Positions 57,961 through 64,000 of a stretch of DNA of 64,000 nt are shown here, in pieces (the first letter of the stretch is position 1; each line of letters starts with the position of its first letter). Origin of the DNA: Coriaria nepalensis (lineage: Eukaryota; Streptophyta; Magnoliopsida; Cucurbitales; Coriariaceae); contig CP114492.1 in NCBI GenBank assembly GCA_027186245.1, positions 503,501 through 567,500 on the forward strand. Reading direction: 5' to 3'. The position numbers and the translations under genes were made by a program. Below the pieces are notes generated by a model. It was not told where the DNA came from. It saw nothing but the letters and a program-made list of their open reading frames with translations, and did no database searches.

Positions 57961-60745
57961 ATGAGAGAAATCGTTACTCTACAGGTTGGAAGTTTCGCCA
58001 ACTTCGTGGGTTCCCATTTCTGGAACTTCCAGGTACGATTTCTTTGATTCGATGCTTTTAGCTTTTGATTTCGAAGTGTTTTTTATTCTTTGATTCTTTT
58101 TAGTTCCTTAAGTTCAGTTTTAGTGATAACTGATAAGTTCGAACTTCGTGTAATCATCAATGGTGAAGGATGAGTTGCTTGGATTGGCTGTAGATCCTCA
58201 AAGTGATGCTGTTTTCAAGAATCAGTGCTTAAACATGGACGTACTCTACCGTTCCGGTGAAACTCAACAGGTGCAGCTTGACCTTAACTTTTTCAGGTCA
58301 GGTTAGACAGAGATCATTTGCTCATGTCTTTTTCAAATATATGCAGGGCATCCTTACGTATACTCCTCGAGTAGTATCGGTCGATTTACAAGGTACTTGA
58401 TTTCTTCACAGTGTTGCAGAATAGTTCATATCCATTTTATTTTCATTATATGAGTTGAAATCAGTATATTAAAATAGCTATGTTCATCCAGTTTGTGCCC
58501 GTACATAGACTACAGTCTGTTGATCGATTTGTTTTCCCTTGCAGGCTCCCTAGGATCTGTGAGCTCAAGAGGTACTTTGTATAACAGTGCTGTATCTGGA
58601 TCAACAGAAGTTGTCACATGGTGAGAATAACTAGCAGCTTTTTAGTTTATGTTTTCTTTTCTTTTTTTTTTATTAATCCATTAACGAATGTGCAGGACTG
58701 GAAATGTTTCCACTCAAGCTTCTGAACCTCGTAAGAAGAATTTGTTCTTGCAAAGTTTGGACGAGGAAGAACATGAGGATCTAACCTTGATGAATAGGGT
58801 AAAAAATGGAGAGGCTAATCAAAGAAGAGATATTCAGGATAAGGATATAGTTGAAGGTCTAGAAAATGATGTCCAAACTTGGACAGACTTCTCAAAAGTT
58901 CACTATCATCCTCAAAGCTTGTATCAGCTAAGTGGCCTGTGGATGGAGCCTCGTGAATTTGACAATTATGGGATTGGAAAAGAGTCCTTCTCTTGGAGTT
59001 TGCAGGGAGACGATATCAGTGAGAGGCTTCGTTTTTTTGTTGAAGAGTGTGACCATATGCAGGTACACTTTAGGTAAAAATTTCTTGGGGAAACTTAGAA
59101 GGGTAAATATGTATGTTCATAAGATGTGCAACTGCAATTTGGTTTTTGCCTCTTCTTCCTTTTTTATTTATTTATTTATAATTTCTGTGTTTTACAGGGT
59201 TTTCAGTTCATTGTGGATGATTCGGGTGGGTTTTCAGCCATAGCTGCGGATTTTCTGGAGAACATAGCTGATGAATACTCTAACACTCCATTGTTGCTTT
59301 ACACTGTTCGCAGTCATGATTCTCTCTTTAAACCCGGACTCCAGAGGCAGAAAGTCAGTAGAAATCTTCATGATGCAGTCTCATTTTCAAAGCTTTCAGC
59401 CTTCTGCAATCTGGTTGTGCCAATCGGTTTACCATTCTTGAGTAGAAGTAAGAATCACTATGTTTTCAAGAATACTTGTTTCATTTGATTTCTTTTCTTC
59501 CTAATTGGTTTAATTCTTCTCATGAGCTTTTCCTTTTATGGGTTCCAGTTACCTAATTCACTTGATTTCTTTCTTCTTCGTGAAGGTAAAGCATCCTCTT
59601 TTCTACGCATTGATGATGAGAAGCCATACCACAGCAGTGCTGTATATGCCTCTGCCTTACACTCTATTGGTCTCCCTTTCCGAATGGAACCCCTTGGACC
59701 CACAACAGATTCCTATTGTGTATCAGGGGCTGTGGATGTTAATGGGGTTGTGCAGATGTTAGCAGGGTGTGCTCGGCAAAATATCGTGGCTATACTAGAT
59801 ATTGCAATGCCTGAACCTTCTTTGGCAGGTATATCTTCTGTTCACTTAAAATGAGGTTCATATAGTTCAATTTATGGAAGTGTAATTTGTTTCTAAAATC
59901 TTGTTTGAACCCACAAAATTCCATCTTAAAGTTGATGCAACCATGACATTCTGAATGCTGTATTTAATGTATGCTACAGCAATTCAATTATTCAGTTTTT
60001 AATGTGCAGGGAAGCAAGCACAAGAATCTTTGTTACGAAATTTGCATCCACTGACTCCAGATATAGCAGAGGACACAAAAGACTTCCAGTCATTGGAAAT
60101 GATGACCGTCAATGGAATGTGTGGGTCAGGTACATTGCAAATATCTTCTTTAGTTCAATAGGAGTGGCTAAGCGCCAGTCGAGAAATGTGGGCTTACCCA
60201 TCTAACTTTTTTTCATTATGTGCTTGAGGAACCTCTTTCTACCCGCTAACCTATATAACTAGTCAACCTTTTTCTCAGCACTATTTAAACATGCAGGAGA
60301 TAGTTGGGCTTCAGTTTCTGAAATAAAGGCTGAGATCCATGCTGCTTATGAACATGCAACAACAAGGCCAATGTTTTGCCATTTATCAGCAACTCGGTGT
60401 CCTCTACCTATACCCTTACCTTTCCCCTCAATTTTTGGAAATCTCATTGGCCAAAAAGGTGAAGTATCAAGCAATCCAATCCCTGGTTCTCTTTCAAGAG
60501 GATCTCTTGATGTTCATTCCATTCCTATGGCGGCTAGACTACGTTCTAGCAATGCTATCTTGCCGTTTCTCGAGAATCGGTTGGGGAATCTTCGTAGGCT
60601 CGGAATCCAACAAGGAGCACCTGCTGCTCAGTTGCTTAGAAGTTGGGGTTTTGGAAAAGAGGAGTTGGAAGATATGGCAGAGAACTTGTCAAAAATGGTT
60701 ATGACATTGGATCCTCATTCTCAAGTCTCATCTGATTCCGATTAA
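57961..60745 (+). CDS. Misato homologue (tubulin-like protein)
   Basis: Nine exons: 57961..58032, 58169..58270, 58347..58392, 58545..58620, 58696..59062, 59198..59447, 59586..59828, 60010..60129, 60297..60745; GT-AG, in phase, 574 residues. Seen: misato segment II at the start (MREIVTLQVGSFANFVGSHF, WNFQDELLGL), VLYRSGETQQGILTYTPRVV, WTDFSKVHYHPQSLYQL, the tubulin-like block GFQFIVDDSGGFSAIAADFL, LVVPIGLPFL, and RPMFCHLSATRCPLPIPLPF; it ends DPHSQVSSDSD. Known: DML1/Misato proteins combine misato and tubulin-like GTPase-fold regions. They are implicated in mitochondrial distribution and chromosome segregation in fungi and flies; the plant role is little known. Motif order and length fit the family; no break seen. 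Confidence 0.92.
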
Positions 60746-61635
60746 TGGTACGTGTAGCGGTAAATTTTTCGGTACAATATATTACAAAAAAAAATGAAGA
60801 AAGAATAGGAAAAAACAGCCAAGAGCTCACTTATAGTTTAGATCTCAATTTTTTGTTCCATTACACTTTTCTTATATCTTCATCAAATCTTGATTAGAAA
60901 GGATTTGGATTCATTGAGGTTTCACGAGTCCGAACAGATCCATACCCATGGTTGGGTGTGAATAAAAATCAATTTCCACCGTTAACTTAAGATGTGTCAA
61001 AAAGTAAATGATGGAGAGGTAGCAAGGAGGAGTAAACAAGGTTGGGATTTTTTCAAGTGGAGATTGGCGAAATAGGGATCGAGGATGATGTTGTGCCATG
61101 CTTTGCAGACGATTGAACAACGTAGTATGTCCTTGATAGTGTGGAGTCTTAAGAAATATGTTACTCAAAACATCATTTGGTAGGAGGATCGGCTGCTTTG
61201 TTTCCTTGTCGCTTAGTCTCTACCCCTTTTCCATGTTGTAAACCTATAACTTTTCGAATCAGCACTTATACTTAAGATACAAGAGTATATAATTCAAGAC
61301 CATGTTCACACTCATCGGCCAATATTAAGTCAGGTCAGCTCAGGTGTAGGAATATATAATCCATGAGTAATCCAGAACTCGTATACTATCAAAAGAGAAT
61401 ATTAAAACCGAGCAAGTACTCAATGTAATTCCTTCTGGGTACAATTCAGTGCAATATGTGGTTAGTATCTTGCTACATCATCAAAACAACTAATCCTATC
61501 ATTGCAAACAATAAGCTTATTTAAATCCTATCTAACCAAAACCCTTTTACGAGAGTTGGGAAAATTTATACGCATATATAGGCAGTGAAGAAGAGTTCTA
61601 GGTTTATAGAGCGGGCTGCGTAAAAGTCACTAGAA
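60746..61635. other. Intergenic
   Basis: About 0.9 kb without a supportable gene. An 85-codon minus-strand frame at 60911-61168 has no recognisable domain. Confidence 0.6.
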
Positions 61636-61715
61636 AGCCCATTGGCCCACTAAGCAGGCCCAATTTCAAAAACCCACTAAAACATAATACAAATCTGACG
61701 TAGAACTAAACCCTC
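61636..61715 (+). promoter_or_regulatory. Site II cluster and telo-box-like motif upstream of bL25-like gene
   Basis: AGCCCA (61636-61641), GGCCCA (61644-61649) and GGCCCA (61657-61662) are followed by AAACCCTC (61708-61715), all within 115 bp of the ATG. Known: site II elements plus telo boxes drive many plant ribosomal-protein and organelle-housekeeping genes. Confidence 0.6.
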
Positions 61716-61746
61716 GCAGAAATTGCTGAGCTTCGAGCCAGGAAAA

Positions 61747-63492
61747 ATGGCGAAGTGGTGGCGTTCTACAGGCAATGGTCTTAGGTCGGCAATTATGTCA
61801 AATCCTTGCTCGCGAAATTCGCCATTGTCGTCTTCTTCTTCTTCGTTGTTGTCATCGTCTTCATCTGGATTATTTGCTACTTTGTACCACACGATCCAAG
61901 CGATCCCTAGAGAGTACACTGGCAACAGAATCTCGGTCAAAGATAGAGCTCGGGGGAGAATACCTGCCGTCGTTTTCAGTCAGCAGCTTCTCGATAGGAG
62001 CTCTAGTAGTGAAAGATCGCCGTCGAGGAAGCATTTGCTTACGACGGAGAGGAAGCAGATTCAGTCCATTCTTAAGTCCGTTGAGCTTCCTTTCTTCTGC
62101 TCGACTAGGTTTCCTCTCCAGATTCGAGCTGGTTCCGGTTCCTCGGTTCTTGTTGAATCTGGTACCGTCCTCCCGATCAAGGCATGATTTCTACTCCACA
62201 CTCCGTTTTTCGTGATGATTTATGTTCTCTTTACATTTCTGTTTTTTTCCCCTTTAAATTTGTGATTTTATAGATTCATAGGGATGAAGAGACTGGAAAG
62301 ATCTTGAATTTAGTGTTCGTATGGGCTGATGAAGGCTCGGAACTGAAGGTTGATATCCCTGTTGTGTTTAAAGGAGAAGACGCTTGTCCTGGTCTCCAGA
62401 AAGGTATAATCTTTTCTTTTTCTCATATACTATTAGTCATGTTTTAGTCTGGAGTGTAATGAGATTGATTGTCATCTGAAGTAGAAGGAAAAAGTTTCTG
62501 ATGAAATAATAATGTTGATCTGGATTTGTCACAAATGTGCAATGTTCAATGGCTGATTGGTTGGTTTTTGTGGTTGGTTATGGAAGTTGATACTATCGAT
62601 ATGATACGGCAAACTTCATTTATGCTTGAAAGAATTTGGCTATTCATGTCTCATGTGTTTTATGTGAAGAATTCTTAGAGAGAAATTATTGGTTTTGATC
62701 CTTGGTTATGTCTAATTGGGAGATTCTTTGGTTTTGATTCATAGTTCCGCTTACTTGAATCTCTTAAGAGTATGCAAGAATCTTTCCTTACCATATGTTC
62801 TCTTTAGAGTATGCAATAGTCTTCCCCTGTATATACCACTAATTTATGGCTCCTATGATAGTGTAAGGATAGAAAACTCATGTTTCTGTTGTCTTATAAT
62901 GTTAGAAAACTTGTGTTAGATAACAAGCCAGTGTGGAACAACTTTGATCTTTTCTTGATTTGGTCGCCACTATGTTTTTCTATACCAGCTAGTTATCGAG
63001 CATTAGGCTAATCAGTTTTTTTACTTTTTATTGTTCCGACAAATGGTTAATCAGATCAGAACATGTTTTTTACATCCGAGCTGCTCTTTCAGTCAATCAT
63101 TTATGGCTAATCAGTTTTAATTTTAGTAAGCCTTGCTTATTCAATGGTCTTAGGCCAATGATGTATATAAGAAAGGCAATGTGAATTAACTTGTTCTATG
63201 GAGTTTTGACACTAATTGTTGGTTAAAAAGATTATTATAGCTCTCAGTTTATCTGGAAACAGGGGGACAGCTCAACAGAATAAGAACAAGTCTGAAGTAT
63301 CTCTGTCCGGCCGAGCATATTCCTTCCAAAATAGAAGTGGATGTAAGCAAACTAGATATTGGAGATAGAATATTCATGCTCGATCTTGACTTGCATCCTT
63401 CCATGAGGCTTCTCAGTAAGTATGAAGAAATGCCCATTTGTAAGATAGTTGCTACTCAATCAAACACTCAAACTTCTTCAGGAGGAGCATAA
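61747..63492 (+). CDS. Organellar ribosomal protein bL25-like (L25/TL5 family)
   Basis: Three exons: 61747..62181, 62274..62403, 63263..63492; 264 residues. Seen: MAKWWRS and a Ser-rich, Arg-containing N terminus fitting an organelle targeting peptide; YHTIQAIPREYTG, GRIPAVVFSQQLLD, RKHLLTTERKQIQSIL, then LPIKIHRDEETGKILNLVFV, and the C-terminal CTC-like part PAEHIPSKIEVDVSKLDIGD with DLDLHPSMRLL. Known: bL25 binds 5S rRNA in bacterial-type ribosomes; plant nuclear versions are predicted mitochondrial or plastid proteins (also described as L25/Gln-tRNA synthetase anticodon-binding-like). Odd: intron 1 begins GCATGA after CAAG, a GC-AG intron; no GT donor fits there and the join LPIK-IHRDEETGK is clean. 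The promoter carries site II and telo-box-like motifs. Confidence 0.9.
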
Positions 63493-64000
63493 GAAACACA
63501 GTGAATAAAACCCAGATGGGGATTATGTTAAGAAATAGCACCCCCTTGCAATAAAAAGCTGAGACAGACGGAGGATTATGTTGGTTAGATTGTAATCAAT
63601 ATGAGCTTTTTCAGAAGAGATCGAGCTTAATTGAGTTATTAGGCTAATATTTTCCATCCCTTGTCTGTTAAAAATTTGTTCCATGTCATTATGAACTTTT
63701 GCAAGGACCCCCCATAGCTTTTATCCCTTCTTTTCCATTTTTGCCTTGGATGTTTATTATGCCTTTTACCTTTACTTTTTGTTAATCATATTGCCGAAGT
63801 TTATATATTCTTTTCGCAGATTAATAAATAAAATTATATTATTTGTTAGAATTATATATATTATTTTATTTTATTTTATTTATTAAATTATGAAAATAAT
63901 ATATAAATAATGTTCATGGAAGAACCAGAATAAACGATCTTTTTTCAACAAAAGTTTTCTAAGGAATGGCCTGAAAACAAAAATTAAATATAGCTAGAGG
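63493..64000. other. 3' side of bL25-like gene and spacer
   Basis: Probably the 3' UTR then AT-rich spacer with (ATTTT)n near 63860-63885. Nothing else seen. Confidence 0.6.

Noticed and set aside
60911..61168. 85-codon minus-strand frame
   Set aside because: No domain or conserved motif recognised; no splice support.
1..64000. CRISPR array, phage, operon or bacterial system
   Set aside because: All supported genes are spliced plant nuclear genes; no array with regular spacers or bacterial gene order exists.

Overview
This window is nuclear DNA of a eudicot plant. The evidence is intron-rich genes with GT-AG introns and AT-rich introns, plastid transit peptides, a nuclear tRNA-Trp, plant-only families (RUS/DUF647, SnRK2, SKU5-similar, methylesterase, NPH3, PPR), site II (GGCCCA) promoter motifs and abundant AT/CT microsatellites. 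Nothing looks bacterial, viral or organellar. The exon models below were built by reading splice sites by eye and checking reading phase across each junction. The species cannot be named from the sequence.

Layout, left to right: 5' end of an NPH3-type BTB gene (minus, runs off the left edge); a small Cys-rich gene (minus, first exon uncertain); a 603-bp hAT-like non-autonomous element; a single-exon plastid protein with a Tat-type lumen signal and heptad repeats; a four-exon HCF164 thioredoxin gene that carries an in-frame TAA; a JINGUBANG-like WD40 gene; a complete ten-exon RUS-family gene (minus); a wrecked S9 prolyl-oligopeptidase-like gene; a large PLP-fold protein of the molybdenum-cofactor-sulfurase type (minus); about 4 kb of AT-rich spacer; a CDCA7-type 4CXXC zinc-finger gene (minus); a GDSL esterase/lipase; a PPR pseudogene (minus); possible orphan exons; a methylesterase; ATG101 (minus); a spacer with a 42-unit degenerate telomere-like heptamer array; an SKU5-similar oxidase gene (minus); tRNA-Trp(CCA); a DYW-type PPR pseudogene (minus); a nine-exon subclass III SnRK2 kinase (minus); a second TIR-flanked element; a DEK-C/SWIB gene; a misato homologue; and an organellar bL25-like ribosomal protein gene.

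The genes do not form one pathway. Two neighbours (the lumen-targeted repeat protein and HCF164) both point to the thylakoid lumen. From memory, many of these families have Arabidopsis relatives clustered near At3g50, At4g37 and At5g66, so the window probably represents one ancestral block that was duplicated and fractionated in Arabidopsis; this is inference and was not computed.

I found no clearly new biological system. The points most worth a second look are the premature stop in HCF164, the indel-free 7-bp telomere-like array, the PLP-fold protein with Arg where the PLP lysine should be, the uncharacterised Tat/heptad-repeat plastid protein, a GC-AG intron in the bL25 gene, and three decayed genes among intact neighbours.
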